Assembly: GCA_041485385.1 (NCBI GenBank)
Contig: JBGPJM010000098.1
Coordinates: forward strand, 1 to 16,643
Direction of reading: 5' to 3'
DNA: 16,643 nt
DNA from: JBGPJM01 sp041485385
Lineage (GTDB): Bacteria > Planctomycetota > Phycisphaerae > Phycisphaerales > UBA1924
The notes beneath the pieces were generated by a model. It did no database searches, had not been told where the DNA came from, and was given only the letters and a program-made list of their open reading frames with translations. The translations under genes were made by a program, and so were the position numbers. This document shows, in pieces, positions 6,352 through 14,335 of the stretch; position 1 is the stretch's first letter; each line of letters starts with the position of its first letter.

Positions 6352-9300
6352 CTACGCGGACCTGCACGTCACCTCCAATTTCACGTTCCTTACGGGGGCG
6401 AGCCATCCCGACGAGCTGGTGCAGCAGGCGGCGCGGCTGGGGCACGGCGCGGCGGCGATCACCGATGTGAACTCCCTGGCGGGGGTTGTCCGCGCGCACG
6501 AGGCGGCCAAGCAGGTGGGGATCCCGCTGGCGGTGGGGTGCCGGCTGGTCCTGGGTGAGAGGGACGAATGGACAGAGGGGCGAAGGGGCAAAGTGACCGA
6601 GGCGCTGATCGAATCGAAGAGCCCTTTGCCGCTCTCCGTTCTTGTCTTCCCGACCTCGCGTGCGGCGTACGGGCGGCTGTGCCGCCTGCTGACCGTCGGC
6701 AAGCGCCGGGCGCCCAAGGGCGAGTGCCGGCTGGTGCTGCACGATCTGCTCGAATACCAGAGAGACCTGCTGGCGGTGGTCCTTCCTCCTCCCCCCCCGC
6801 TGCCGCTGGACGAGGATTTCGTCGACGTGCTGCTGGGGCTGCGACGGGTGTTCGACGACGACCGCCTCTCGCTGGCGGCCTGTCGCGGCTACGGGCCTGA
6901 TGACGCCCAGCGGCTCCGTCAGCTCGGCATGCTGGCCGGGCACGCCGGCATGCCGCTGGTGGCGACAAACGACGTGCATTACCACGACCCGCGGCGGCGG
7001 GCGCTCCAGGACGTGGTCACGTGCATCCGGCTGGGGTGCACGATCGACGAGGCGGGGCTGCGGCTGCTCCCCAACGCCGAGCGGCACCTCAAGGCGCCGG
7101 AGGAGATGGCCCGGCTGTTCGCCGAGTTCCCGCGCGCCGTGGCGCGCTCGGCGGAGGTGGCGCTGCGGACCGCGCGGGGATTCAGCCTCGACCAGCTCCG
7201 GTACGAGTACCCCGACGAGGTCTGCCCCGCGGGGATGACGCCGATGCAGCACCTGGTCGAGTTGACGTGGAACGGAGCGGTGGGGCGGTACGGGGGAGGC
7301 GGCGAGCGGGAGAAGTGGCCAAGCGGCAGAGTGGCGGAGGGGCAAAGGGGAGGAAGGCAAGGTATTGATGGACGTGGCAATCGCTACGAGGTGAGCCCGA
7401 CGACGTGGTTTGCGCCGGCGGAGCAGCGGAACGGATCAAGCGTGGCCACGGCGATCGGATCGGACGCGGCAAACGGTTGCATGTCGAGCGAGGGGTCGCA
7501 TCGCGGGGTGCGCGAAGAGGATGCGCCGCCGACGGCGGATGAGCTGTCGTTCTCGCTCTCGGCCTGCCCTTCGCTGGCGGTGACGTGCCTGGCGTGCGTG
7601 CCGCGGAGCGTGCGGCGGCAGGTGGAGCACGAGCTGCGGCTGATCGACGAGCTGAAGTACGCCCCCTACTTCCTGACGGTACAGGACCTGGTGGTGTACG
7701 CGCGCTCGCGGGGCATCCTCTGCCAGGGGCGCGGGGCCGCGGCCAACTCGGCGGTGTGCTACTGCCTGGGCGTCACGGCGGTGGACCCGGCGCGGATCGA
7801 CGTGCTGTTCGAGAGGTTCGTCAGCCGCGAGCGTGACGAGCCGCCGGACATCGACATCGACTTCGAGCACGAGCGGCGGGAGGAGGTGATCCAGTACATC
7901 TACCGGAAGTACGGTCGCGACCGCGCGGCCCTGACGGCCGAGGTGATCTCCTATCGAGGGCGCAGCGCCGTGCGGGAGGTGGGCAAGGCGCTGGGGCTGT
8001 CGCTGGATTGCGTGGACAGGCTGGCGAAGAACATGGACTGGTGGGACAAGGGGGTGCTGGGACCGGGGGGGAAAGGGGCGCGCGAAGGGGCGGGAGAGCC
8101 CCGGTCGCACCAGCGGCTGCGCGAGCTGGGCATCAATCCGGAGGATGCATCCATCCAGCTGCTGATCGAGCTGGCGACGGAGATCCTGGGATTCCCGCGG
8201 CACCTCTCGCAGCACGTCGGGGGATTCGTGATGACGCGCGGGCCGCTGTGCGAGTCGGTGCCCATCGAGAATGCGGCGATGGAAGAGAGGACCGTGATCG
8301 AGTGGGACAAGGACGACATCGACGCGCTCGGCATGCTCAAGGTCGATGTCCTTGGGCTTGGCATGCTCACATGCATCAGGAAGTGTTTCGACCTGGTCGC
8401 AGAGGAATCGCCCGGAGCCGCGAAGCTCACGCTTGCCACGGTCCCCGCCGAGGACCCCGCCGTCTACGAGATGATCTGCCACGCCGATACGGTCGGCGTG
8501 TTCCAGATCGAGTCGCGGGCGCAGATGTCGATGTTGCCGCGGCTTAGGCCTTGCTGCTTCTATGACCTGGTCATCGAAGTGGCGATCGTCCGGCCAGGTC
8601 CCATTCAAGGGGACATGGTGCATCCTTACTTGCGCCGGCGCAACCACGAGGAGCTCGTGAGCTACCCAAGCGAGGCGGTGAAGAAGGTGCTGGGCAAGAC
8701 GCTGGGCGTGCCGCTCTTCCAGGAGCAGGCGATGTCGCTGGCGATGGTGGCCGCGGGATTCACGGCGGGGGAGGCGGACCGGCTGAGGCGGGCGATCGCG
8801 GCGTGGAAATCTCGCCCCAACGCGATCCAGGGATTCCGCGAGAAGCTGATCGACGGCATGATCTCGCGCGGGTATTCGCTCGAGTTCGCCGAGCGCTGCT
8901 TCCGGCAGATCCAGGGGTTCAGCGGGTACGGGTTCCCCGAGTCGCACGCCGCGTCGTTCGCGCTCCTGGTGTACGTCTCGGCGTGGCTGAAGAAGCACCA
9001 TCCGACGGCCTTCGCGGCGGCGCTCATCAACAGCCAGCCGATGGGCTTCTACGCCCCGGCGCAGATCGTCCGCGATGCGAAGGAGCACGGGGTGGAGGCG
9101 CGGGCGGTGGATGTGAACTGGAGCGGGTGGGATTGCCGGCTCGAAGAGAGTGGCAAAGTGGCAGAGTGGCAGAGTGGCAAAGCGGAGGAGAGTGGATGCT
9201 CCGGTTCTTTCGCTTTGCCACTTTGCCACTCCGCCGCTCTGCAACTTTCTCCCGCTCTCCGGCTTGGCATGCGTCTGGTTCGCGGCCTGAGCGAGGCCGA

Positions 9301-9985
9301 CGCTCGCGCGGCCGAGGCGGCGGTGCGAGAGCGGGGGCTGTTCCGCTCGGTCGAGGCGCTGTGGCGGGCCAGTGGCGTGCGGGTGTCGGCGCTCCGCAAG
9401 CTCGCTGCGGCGGACGCGTTCGGATCGATGGGGCTGGACCGGCAGGCGGCGCTGTGGCACATCCGCGAGTTGAAGGACGAGACCCTGCCGCTCTTCGATC
9501 ACCCGGGCCAGGTCCTTCCCCCCGCCCCGCTCCCTCCGACCTTCCTGCCCCCCATCCCGCGGCCGCTCAGGGTCGTGCAGGACTACGCGGCCATCGGCCT
9601 GTCGCTCAAGGCTCATCCCGTTTCGTTCATGCGCGAGACGCTCGCCGGCCGCGCCGTGACCCCGGCCGCGGAACTTCGAGATGAGTCGTGCTGGCCAACG
9701 GGATCGCGGATCGCGGTGGCGGGGATCGTGCTGGTGCGGCAGCGGCCGGCGACGGCGTCAGGGATCGTGTTCATGACGATCGAGGACGAGACGGGGATCG
9801 CGAACCTGATCGTGCGCCCGAAGATCTACCAGCGGTACCGGCGGGCGGCGCGCCATGGGGTAATGGTGCTGGCGCAGGGACGTGTCGAGCGACAAGGGGA
9901 GGTCATCCACGTGCTGGTAAACCGGATCAACTCGGTGGATGATGAGCTGCCGGAGCTGGTCGCCGCCTCCCGCGATTTCCATTGA
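6248..9985 (+). CDS. dnaE2: DnaE2-type error-prone DNA polymerase III alpha subunit with repeat-derived insertions
   Basis: This is the replicative-type C-family polymerase that carries out mutagenic translesion synthesis with ImuA/ImuB. The 1245-residue protein has a PHP domain starting 'YADLHVTSNFTFLTGASHP' at 36-54, and the palm/fingers core with catalytic Asp534 and Asp536 ('PDIDIDFE') and Asp700 ('KVDVLGLGM'). It also has 'FPRHLSQHVGGF', 'SGYGFPESHAASFALLVY' and a C-terminal OB fold at about 1150-1235. DnaE2 proteins usually have about 1050 residues. The excess lies in segments without family similarity: 1-35, about 104-130, about 348-450, about 604-620 and 967-1003, most of which contain 8-bp-periodic DNA. 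The ATG at 6248 lies in a repeat element. A TTG at 6341, four codons before the conserved start, is an alternative. No clear Shine-Dalgarno precedes 6248. The 49-bp gap from imuB suggests co-transcription. Confidence 0.93.
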   Translation: MPELPEPKERPHPHQRPAPGSSPLPLCPSAPLPLPYADLHVTSNFTFLTGASHPDELVQQAARLGHGAAAITDVNSLAGVVRAHEAAKQVGIPLAVGCRLVLGERDEWTEGRRGKVTEALIESKSPLPLSVLVFPTSRAAYGRLCRLLTVGKRRAPKGECRLVLHDLLEYQRDLLAVVLPPPPPLPLDEDFVDVLLGLRRVFDDDRLSLAACRGYGPDDAQRLRQLGMLAGHAGMPLVATNDVHYHDPRRRALQDVVTCIRLGCTIDEAGLRLLPNAERHLKAPEEMARLFAEFPRAVARSAEVALRTARGFSLDQLRYEYPDEVCPAGMTPMQHLVELTWNGAVGRYGGGGEREKWPSGRVAEGQRGGRQGIDGRGNRYEVSPTTWFAPAEQRNGSSVATAIGSDAANGCMSSEGSHRGVREEDAPPTADELSFSLSACPSLAVTCLACVPRSVRRQVEHELRLIDELKYAPYFLTVQDLVVYARSRGILCQGRGAAANSAVCYCLGVTAVDPARIDVLFERFVSRERDEPPDIDIDFEHERREEVIQYIYRKYGRDRAALTAEVISYRGRSAVREVGKALGLSLDCVDRLAKNMDWWDKGVLGPGGKGAREGAGEPRSHQRLRELGINPEDASIQLLIELATEILGFPRHLSQHVGGFVMTRGPLCESVPIENAAMEERTVIEWDKDDIDALGMLKVDVLGLGMLTCIRKCFDLVAEESPGAAKLTLATVPAEDPAVYEMICHADTVGVFQIESRAQMSMLPRLRPCCFYDLVIEVAIVRPGPIQGDMVHPYLRRRNHEELVSYPSEAVKKVLGKTLGVPLFQEQAMSLAMVAAGFTAGEADRLRRAIAAWKSRPNAIQGFREKLIDGMISRGYSLEFAERCFRQIQGFSGYGFPESHAASFALLVYVSAWLKKHHPTAFAAALINSQPMGFYAPAQIVRDAKEHGVEARAVDVNWSGWDCRLEESGKVAEWQSGKAEESGCSGSFALPLCHSAALQLSPALRLGMRLVRGLSEADARAAEAAVRERGLFRSVEALWRASGVRVSALRKLAAADAFGSMGLDRQAALWHIRELKDETLPLFDHPGQVLPPAPLPPTFLPPIPRPLRVVQDYAAIGLSLKAHPVSFMRETLAGRAVTPAAELRDESCWPTGSRIAVAGIVLVRQRPATASGIVFMTIEDETGIANLIVRPKIYQRYRRAARHGVMVLAQGRVERQGEVIHVLVNRINSVDDELPELVAASRDFH
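6565..6640. repeat. 8-bp-periodic inverted-repeat element, copy 2 (in dnaE2)
   Basis: The units GAGGGGCG and AAGGGGCA (6575-6590) form the left arm, and TGCCGCTC (6627-6634), preceded by CCCTT, the right. GGCAAAG at 6587-6593 pairs exactly with CTTTGCC at 6624-6630. It encodes about residues 104-130 of DnaE2, between the conserved 'VGCRLVLG' and 'VLVFPTSRAAYGRLCRLLT', where the family normally has only a short loop. Confidence 0.6.
7313..7360. repeat. 8-bp-periodic tract, copy 3 (left arm, in dnaE2)
   Basis: Six successive 8-mers fill exactly 48 bp: AAGTGGCC, AAGCGGCA, GAGTGGCG, GAGGGGCA, AAGGGGAG, GAAGGCAA. They start the non-conserved DnaE2 segment at about residues 348-450. No convincing right arm is visible; a decayed candidate is TGCCCTTC at 7565-7572. 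The intact insertion may therefore span about 7290-7590. Confidence 0.7.
8060..8102. repeat. Possible decayed G-rich repeat copy in dnaE2
   Basis: The stretch contains AAAGGGGC and GAAGGGGC in a G-rich run and encodes a Gly/Ala/Glu/Arg linker (about residues 604-620) in a place where DnaE2 proteins differ in length. The 8-bp period is not kept, so this is a weak member of the repeat family or an ordinary linker. Confidence 0.3.
9148..9255. repeat. 8-bp-periodic inverted-repeat element, copy 4 (in dnaE2)
   Basis: This is the clearest copy. The left arm has five units (GAGTGGCA, AAGTGGCA, GAGTGGCA, GAGTGGCA, AAGCGGAG; 9148-9187). The right arm has TGCCACTT, TGCCACTC, CGCCGCTC, TGCAACTT (9216-9247). 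Bases 9148-9163 are the exact reverse complement of 9216-9231, and pairing extends inward with wobbles. It encodes DnaE2 residues about 967-1003, between the conserved 'WDCRLE' and 'LRLGMRLVRGLSEADA', and adds about 37 residues. Confidence 0.85.
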
Positions 9986-10003
9986 CCTCTCCTGCTCGCC
10001 CGG

Positions 10004-10023
10004 GTTCGCAACAGAACGCGAAC
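10004..10023 (+). terminator. Small hairpin after dnaE2
   Basis: GTTCGC, eight bases, GCGAAC form a 6-bp stem starting 19 bases after the dnaE2 stop. There is no T tract. It is a weak candidate for the end of the mutasome operon. Confidence 0.25.
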
Positions 10024-10110
10024 ACACCGTCCCGCACACACCAATTGCTTACGAAACCTGCGCCGGTCGACCGATCTCTGTTGCCAGGGTGTTCCGCGAG
10101 GTATGTTGGA

Positions 10111-10126
10111 CACGCGCCAGCGCGTG
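10111..10126. promoter_or_regulatory. Palindrome upstream of the methyltransferase
   Basis: CACGCGC, two bases, GCGCGTG form a near-perfect 16-bp palindrome in the 216-bp spacer between dnaE2 and the FkbM gene. A TTGCCA (10081) and TATGTT (10102) pair lies just before it, but the 15-bp spacing is short for a promoter. It could be an operator; GC-rich spacers also give such symmetry by chance. Confidence 0.2.
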
Positions 10127-10201
10127 CGCACGCTCGCAACCGGCGAGCACGTCGCCCTCGCCCGGTGCAGGGCGCGCACCCCTTGTGAGAGGCACGTGGT
10201 C

Positions 10202-11074
10202 ATGGGTATCGCGTCGTTGTTCAAACGGCTTCTTCGTGGAACGCCTGTGTACGCCGCGGCACGCACCCTCCACCGGCGGCTGTTCCAGCCGGAGCGGATG
10301 CGCGAGCTGGAGCGGAAGAAGGCGTTCTACCGTCCGCTGATCCCGCGCGGCTCGCTGGTGTTCGACGTCGGCGCCAACCGGGGCAACCGCACCGAGGTGT
10401 TCCTGGCGCTGGGCGCGCTGGTCGTGGCGGTCGAACCCGTGCCGGCCCTGGCGGAGGCGCTGGACGACTGGTTCGACGACAACCGCCGGTTCACGCTCGT
10501 GCAGAAGGCGGTCGGGGCGGCGGAGGGCCAGGCAACCATGTTCGTGGCCGACCTGGACATCATCTCGACCATGGCGCCCGAGTGGGTGGAGGCGTGCAAG
10601 CGTCAGCCGCACCTGAGCCACGCGCAGTGGACGCCTCGCACAGTCGAGGTGACGACGCTGGACCGGCTGATCGCGCAGTACGGCGTGCCCTCGTTCGCGA
10701 AGATCGACGTCGAGGGGTTCGAGGTGGAGGTCCTGAAAGGACTGTCGCGCCCGATCCCGGCGTTGTCATTCGAATACACGCCGTTCCGCCCCGAGCCGGC
10801 CCTGGAGTGCCTCCGGCTGCTGCGACGCCTGGGCGAGGCCCGCTTCAACACGTCCTCCGGCGAGAGCCTGGCGCTGGCGCACGAGCATTGGCTGGACTAC
10901 GACGGCATCGAGCGCTTCTGCCGGGAGCAGGTGCCGCGGGAGCCGGAGTTCGGCGACGTGTACGTGGTGTTCGAGCCGAGGCCGGCGACCGTGCCGGGGA
11001 TGGGGCCGGCCGCTCCGGCGAGGGTGGTCGCTCCGGGCGCGGAGATGGACTCCGGGCTCCGCACGGGAGGGTGA
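10202..11074 (+). CDS. FkbM-family SAM-dependent methyltransferase
   Basis: The 290-residue protein is a class I methyltransferase of the FkbM type, a group that often O-methylates sugars or small molecules; its substrate is not evident. The SAM-binding motif is 'VFDVGANRGNRTE' at about 53-65, with the acidic end of the next strand in 'VVAVEPVPA'. The FkbM hallmark 'KIDVEGFEVEVLKGL' lies at 167-181. I chose the ATG at 10202 because TGAGAGG (10186-10192) is nine bases upstream, and because the 33 codons added by an in-frame start at 10103 look non-coding. The last 25 or so residues are low complexity. No glycosyltransferase or sugar genes adjoin it, and the 216-bp gap from dnaE2 suggests an independent unit. 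Confidence 0.85.
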   Translation: MGIASLFKRLLRGTPVYAAARTLHRRLFQPERMRELERKKAFYRPLIPRGSLVFDVGANRGNRTEVFLALGALVVAVEPVPALAEALDDWFDDNRRFTLVQKAVGAAEGQATMFVADLDIISTMAPEWVEACKRQPHLSHAQWTPRTVEVTTLDRLIAQYGVPSFAKIDVEGFEVEVLKGLSRPIPALSFEYTPFRPEPALECLRLLRRLGEARFNTSSGESLALAHEHWLDYDGIERFCREQVPREPEFGDVYVVFEPRPATVPGMGPAAPARVVAPGAEMDSGLRTGG

Positions 11075-11218
11075 CGGCCGCGCGCCGGATGTATCCTCGG
11101 CGGCCCATCTCCTGGGGCGTGGTACACTTCGGTCGAAACACGCTCGCCGGGATCAAGCACGCCGATTCCAACCGACACGTTCTTGCGCGGTCCTGCGGGC
11201 GCTGTCGAGGAGGCCAGC

Positions 11219-12847
11219 ATGTTCACGGTTCGTTCTAATCTGTTCGCTGTGGCGGCGGTTGTCTCCGTCGCCTGCGTCACACCGGCGCTGGCCCAGCTCA
11301 CCGTCGTTTCCCACTCGCCCACCCGCAACCAGAACAGCGTCGTCCTCAACACGTCCATCTCCGTCACCTTCGACCGGGCCGTGGACCCCGCGACGTTCAC
11401 CAGCGCCAACTTCAAGCTCTTCGGCAAGCTCACCGGCCCGATGGTCGGGGCTCTGACCTTCACCAACTCCAATCAGACGGCGACCCTTACGCCGACGCGC
11501 CCATTCCTTGCGGGGGAGGTCGCGATGGTCGTGATGTCGCACAACCTCCGCGCGGCCGACACCACGGCCCTCCGCCAGGCCGGGTACACCTTCATGTTCA
11601 CTACCCGGGCCTCCCACAGCCAGCATGTCTTCCGTCAGATGGCCAGCATCTCGAACCGCACCGGCGGCGGCTCGGGCCCGCAGACCCGCATCTACGGCGG
11701 GCTGGCCTGCGATCTCAACCGGGACGGCTGGTCCGACATTACCACCATCAACGAAGTCTCCGCCGATCTCCGCGTCTTCCTCAATCGCGCCGACGGCAGC
11801 GGCCTCTTCCAGCCCATGACCACTCCGTTCACCCCGCTCCCCGTCGAGTCCAGCCCCAACGAGGTCGCCGATTTCGACGGCGACGGGCTCATCGATGTCG
11901 TCACCTCCAGCGACGGAGCGGGACAGATCGCCGTCTGCTTCGGCAACGGCAACGGCACGTTCCGGACCCCGACTCTCATCAACGTCGGGGCGAACCCGCG
12001 CGGCTTCGGCATCGTCGATGCAGACGGCGACGGGGATTTCGATATCGCCGTCGCCTGCGCGGTCTCCAACAACATCTACCTTCTCCTCAACGACGGCGCC
12101 GGGCACTTCTCCGCTCCGACGATCTTCGACGGCGGGGTGGGCGGCGAGTACGGCATGACGGCGGCCGACATGAACAACGACGGCATTCTGGATCTCGTGG
12201 TCGCGGGGCGCGACTCGCAGACCGTCGCCCTGCTCCGCGGCAACGGCAACGGCACGTTCACGATCTCCTCCAGCCGCTCGATCGGGGGCGCGAACTGGGT
12301 GGTGGTCTGCGGCGACGTGAACAACGACGGCAACATGGACGTCTCGGCCGCCAACTCGTTCTCGTCGAACGGGTCGATCCTGCTGGGCAACGGCAACGGG
12401 ACGCTCCAACCCGAGACGGTCTACGCGACGGGCGGGCACACCGTCTCCACCGACCTGGCCGACCTGGACGGCGACGGCGACCTGGACTGGATCCTGTCGT
12501 CGTTCGGCGCGGGGACGTGGTACGTCTACCTCAATAACGGCGCGGGCGCCTTCACGCCGCTGATCAGCTTCCCCGCCCCCTCCAACCCCTCGTGCTGCAT
12601 CCCCGTTGACCTGGATAACGACGGCGACATCGACCTGGTTCTCACCGACGAGATCGCCGACGTGCTCGTGGTGATGATGAACGTCTGCCCGGCCGACTGG
12701 AACAACGACCACGCGGCCAACTCGCAGGATTTCTTCGATTTCCTGACGTCCCTCTTCACGGGCAACGCCGACTTCAACAACGACGGTGCCACCAACTCGC
12801 AGGACTTCTTCGATTTTCTCACGGTGTTCTTCGCCGGCTGCTCGTGA
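11219..12847 (+). CDS. Secreted seven-repeat FG-GAP/VCBS beta-propeller protein with dockerin-like C-terminal repeats
   Basis: A 542-residue exported protein. Residues 1-25 are a signal peptide with cleavage expected after 'TPALA'. Residues 27-125 resemble an Ig-like SbsA/Big_5 domain ('SVTFDRAVDPATFTSANFKL'). Residues 165-472 contain seven Ca-binding DxDxDG-type motifs: DLNRDGWSD, DFDGDGLID, DADGDGDFD, DMNNDGILD, DVNNDGNMD, DLDGDGDLD, DLDNDGDID. That number fits a seven-bladed propeller. Several blades also carry 'GNGNGTF'. Residues 490-542 are two EF-hand-like modules ending 'NSQDFFDFLT', similar to type I dockerin repeats. The ATG at 11219 follows GAGGAGG (11207-11213) at five bases. The function is probably surface or extracellular adhesion or assembly; no enzyme domain is seen. 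Confidence 0.9.
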   Translation: MFTVRSNLFAVAAVVSVACVTPALAQLTVVSHSPTRNQNSVVLNTSISVTFDRAVDPATFTSANFKLFGKLTGPMVGALTFTNSNQTATLTPTRPFLAGEVAMVVMSHNLRAADTTALRQAGYTFMFTTRASHSQHVFRQMASISNRTGGGSGPQTRIYGGLACDLNRDGWSDITTINEVSADLRVFLNRADGSGLFQPMTTPFTPLPVESSPNEVADFDGDGLIDVVTSSDGAGQIAVCFGNGNGTFRTPTLINVGANPRGFGIVDADGDGDFDIAVACAVSNNIYLLLNDGAGHFSAPTIFDGGVGGEYGMTAADMNNDGILDLVVAGRDSQTVALLRGNGNGTFTISSSRSIGGANWVVVCGDVNNDGNMDVSAANSFSSNGSILLGNGNGTLQPETVYATGGHTVSTDLADLDGDGDLDWILSSFGAGTWYVYLNNGAGAFTPLISFPAPSNPSCCIPVDLDNDGDIDLVLTDEIADVLVVMMNVCPADWNNDHAANSQDFFDFLTSLFTGNADFNNDGATNSQDFFDFLTVFFAGCS

Positions 12848-12961
12848 CTCGGAGGCGCGGCCGGACGATCACGCAGCGGGCGATCGCGCGGCGGCGCGGG
12901 CGACGTGTTCTGCTTGCCTGGCAGGGACGGGCACGGCCGTGCTACGCTCAGCGGGTCACTC

Positions 12962-13047
12962 GCCGGAGTGGCGGAACTGGCAGACGCGACGGACTCAAAA
13001 TCCGTTGGGGCTCACACCCCGTGCAGGTTCGATTCCTGTCTCCGGCA
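12962..13047 (+). tRNA. tRNA-Leu (anticodon CAA)
   Basis: The acceptor stem GCCGGAG (12962-12968) pairs with CTCCGGC (13040-13046), with discriminator A13047. The anticodon stem ACGGA/TCCGT encloses the loop CTCAAAA, giving anticodon CAA (12996-12998), which reads UUG. A long variable arm with GGGG/CCCC pairing marks a class II tRNA, and the T loop reads TTCGATT. The CCA end is not encoded (TTG follows). The 86-nt length is normal for tRNA-Leu. Confidence 0.97.
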
Positions 13048-13054
13048 TTGGAGT

Positions 13055-13089
13055 AGTGCTGAGCGCGGAGTGCTAGGCGCTGGGTGACG
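13055..13089. repeat. 7-bp-periodic tract between tRNA-Leu and the M20 gene
   Basis: Successive 7-mers read AGTGCTG, AGCGCGG, AGTGCTA, GGCGCTG, GGTGACG. AGTGCT recurs at 13055 and 13069. The tract fills the spacer and contains the stop codon of the convergent peptidase gene. Units are diverged, so confidence is moderate. Confidence 0.45.
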
Positions 13090-14332
13090 CCAGCCGCAGC
13101 AACAGGACCGCGAGCAACTGGCAACGCTCGACGAGGCTCGGAAGGTCGATCCACTCTTCGGGGGTGTGCAGGCCACCGCCGCGGACGCCGAGTGTGTCGA
13201 TCGTCGGCAGGCCGGCCCCCTGCATGATGTTGCCGTCGCAGACGCCGGCGGTCCGGCTGAAGGGAAGGGGCTGGCCGAGGTCCTGTGCGGCGGCGCGGGC
13301 AAGGTCGGCCAGACGCTGGGTGGCCGGTGTGAACGGCTTCGCGGGGCGGTTGAAGCTGCGTCGGACGATGACCTGAGGGAGCGCCGGTGCGCCACCCACG
13401 CCGGACTGGGGTGGGGTCGCGAGGGCGTCGAGCTGCTTCGCGAGGGTGTCGGCGCCCGCGACGTTGGCAAAGCGGACGTTTCCCCAGGCGCGGGCGAGGT
13501 CGGGGACGACGTTGGTGGCGATGCCGCCCTGGAGCGGGCCGATATTGGCGATGAGGCCGCGGGCGGGGTCGGAGAGACGGGCGACGCGGGTGATGGCGTC
13601 GGCGAGAGCGTTGACGGCGGAGACGCCGGAGGCGAAATCGCGCCCGACGTGGGCGGCCTTGCCGTGGGCCTCGATGAGGAACTGGCCGGCGCCGCCGCGT
13701 TCGATGACCAGGCCGCCGCCCTCGGTGGCGGGCTCGAGGGCCAGGCCCCAGGCGTATTTCCCAGACGCGGCCTCGTCGTGGATGGCGCGTTCGGAGTGGT
13801 AAGAGCCCGTCTCCTCGTCGCTGTTGAGCAGGACGGTCCAGCCCCCCCACCCCGCCGCCTCCCCCGACTGCTTCGGGGCCGCGCCGGTTTCTTCGATCGC
13901 CTCGAGTGCGGCCACGGCGATGACCAGGCCGCCCTTCATGTCCACGCAGCCGGGACCGGTTGCGCGCCGGCTGTCGGGGGCGATGGTGAGAGAACGGAAG
14001 TCCCCCGACGGATCGTGGACGGTGTCGAGGTGGCCGGCGATGAGGACGCCGTTGGCTCCCGCGCCGGGTTTTCGGCAGATGGCGGTGGGAGGAGCGGGAG
14101 CACCGGGCCGGGCGCCGTAGAGCCAGTCGGGCTTGGGGTCTCCGGGGACGAGTTCGAGCTGCGCGCCCAGGGTCCTGAGCCGCTGCGTGAGCCGCTCGCG
14201 CGTTTCGTCCAGCGCGGGCGTGTTGTTGCCACCGGTGGGCAGGCCAACATGAAGCCGGAGATCCTCGAGCAGCGCTGCGGCGCGGCGCTGGATGGCCTGG
14301 CACACGCGGGACTCAGGGGAGGAAAGAGGCAT
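13073..14332 (-). CDS. M20 family zinc metallopeptidase (CPG2/ArgE/DapE-like)
   Basis: The 419-residue protein is a dinuclear zinc amidohydrolase of clan MH, most like glutamate carboxypeptidase (CPG2) and ArgE/DapE enzymes. It would cleave a C-terminal amino acid or an N-acyl group from a small substrate in the cytoplasm; no signal peptide is seen. All metal and catalytic residues are visible: His101 and Asp103 in 'GHLDTVHD', bridging Asp131 in 'GPGCVDMKGG', general base Glu173 with Glu174 in 'SDEETGS', Glu200 in 'LALEPAT' and His389 in 'GGGLHTPEEW'. The dimerisation domain lies at about 205-320. The ATG has no Shine-Dalgarno; a 10-bp palindrome TTGATATCAA (14336-14345) lies immediately upstream. 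It is the last of three co-directed genes. The exact substrate cannot be told from sequence. Confidence 0.9.
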   Translation of the reverse strand: MPLSSPESRVCQAIQRRAAALLEDLRLHVGLPTGGNNTPALDETRERLTQRLRTLGAQLELVPGDPKPDWLYGARPGAPAPPTAICRKPGAGANGVLIAGHLDTVHDPSGDFRSLTIAPDSRRATGPGCVDMKGGLVIAVAALEAIEETGAAPKQSGEAAGWGGWTVLLNSDEETGSYHSERAIHDEAASGKYAWGLALEPATEGGGLVIERGGAGQFLIEAHGKAAHVGRDFASGVSAVNALADAITRVARLSDPARGLIANIGPLQGGIATNVVPDLARAWGNVRFANVAGADTLAKQLDALATPPQSGVGGAPALPQVIVRRSFNRPAKPFTPATQRLADLARAAAQDLGQPLPFSRTAGVCDGNIMQGAGLPTIDTLGVRGGGLHTPEEWIDLPSLVERCQLLAVLLLRLASPSA

Positions 14333-14335
14333 GGT

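Noticed and set aside
7313..9255. CRISPR array from the short repeated units
   Set aside because: Units are 8 bp in direct tandem with no spacers, and no cas genes are present.
4249..9616. Long minus-strand open frames opposite imuA, imuB and dnaE2 (up to about 720 codons)
   Set aside because: They are Arg/Pro/His-rich with no family motifs and arise from GC-rich third positions of the real genes on the plus strand.
12786..13087. Short plus-strand reading frames across the tRNA (for example one containing 'AELADATDSKSVGAHTPCRFDSC')
   Set aside because: These are translations of the tRNA-Leu sequence, a well-known source of false proteins.
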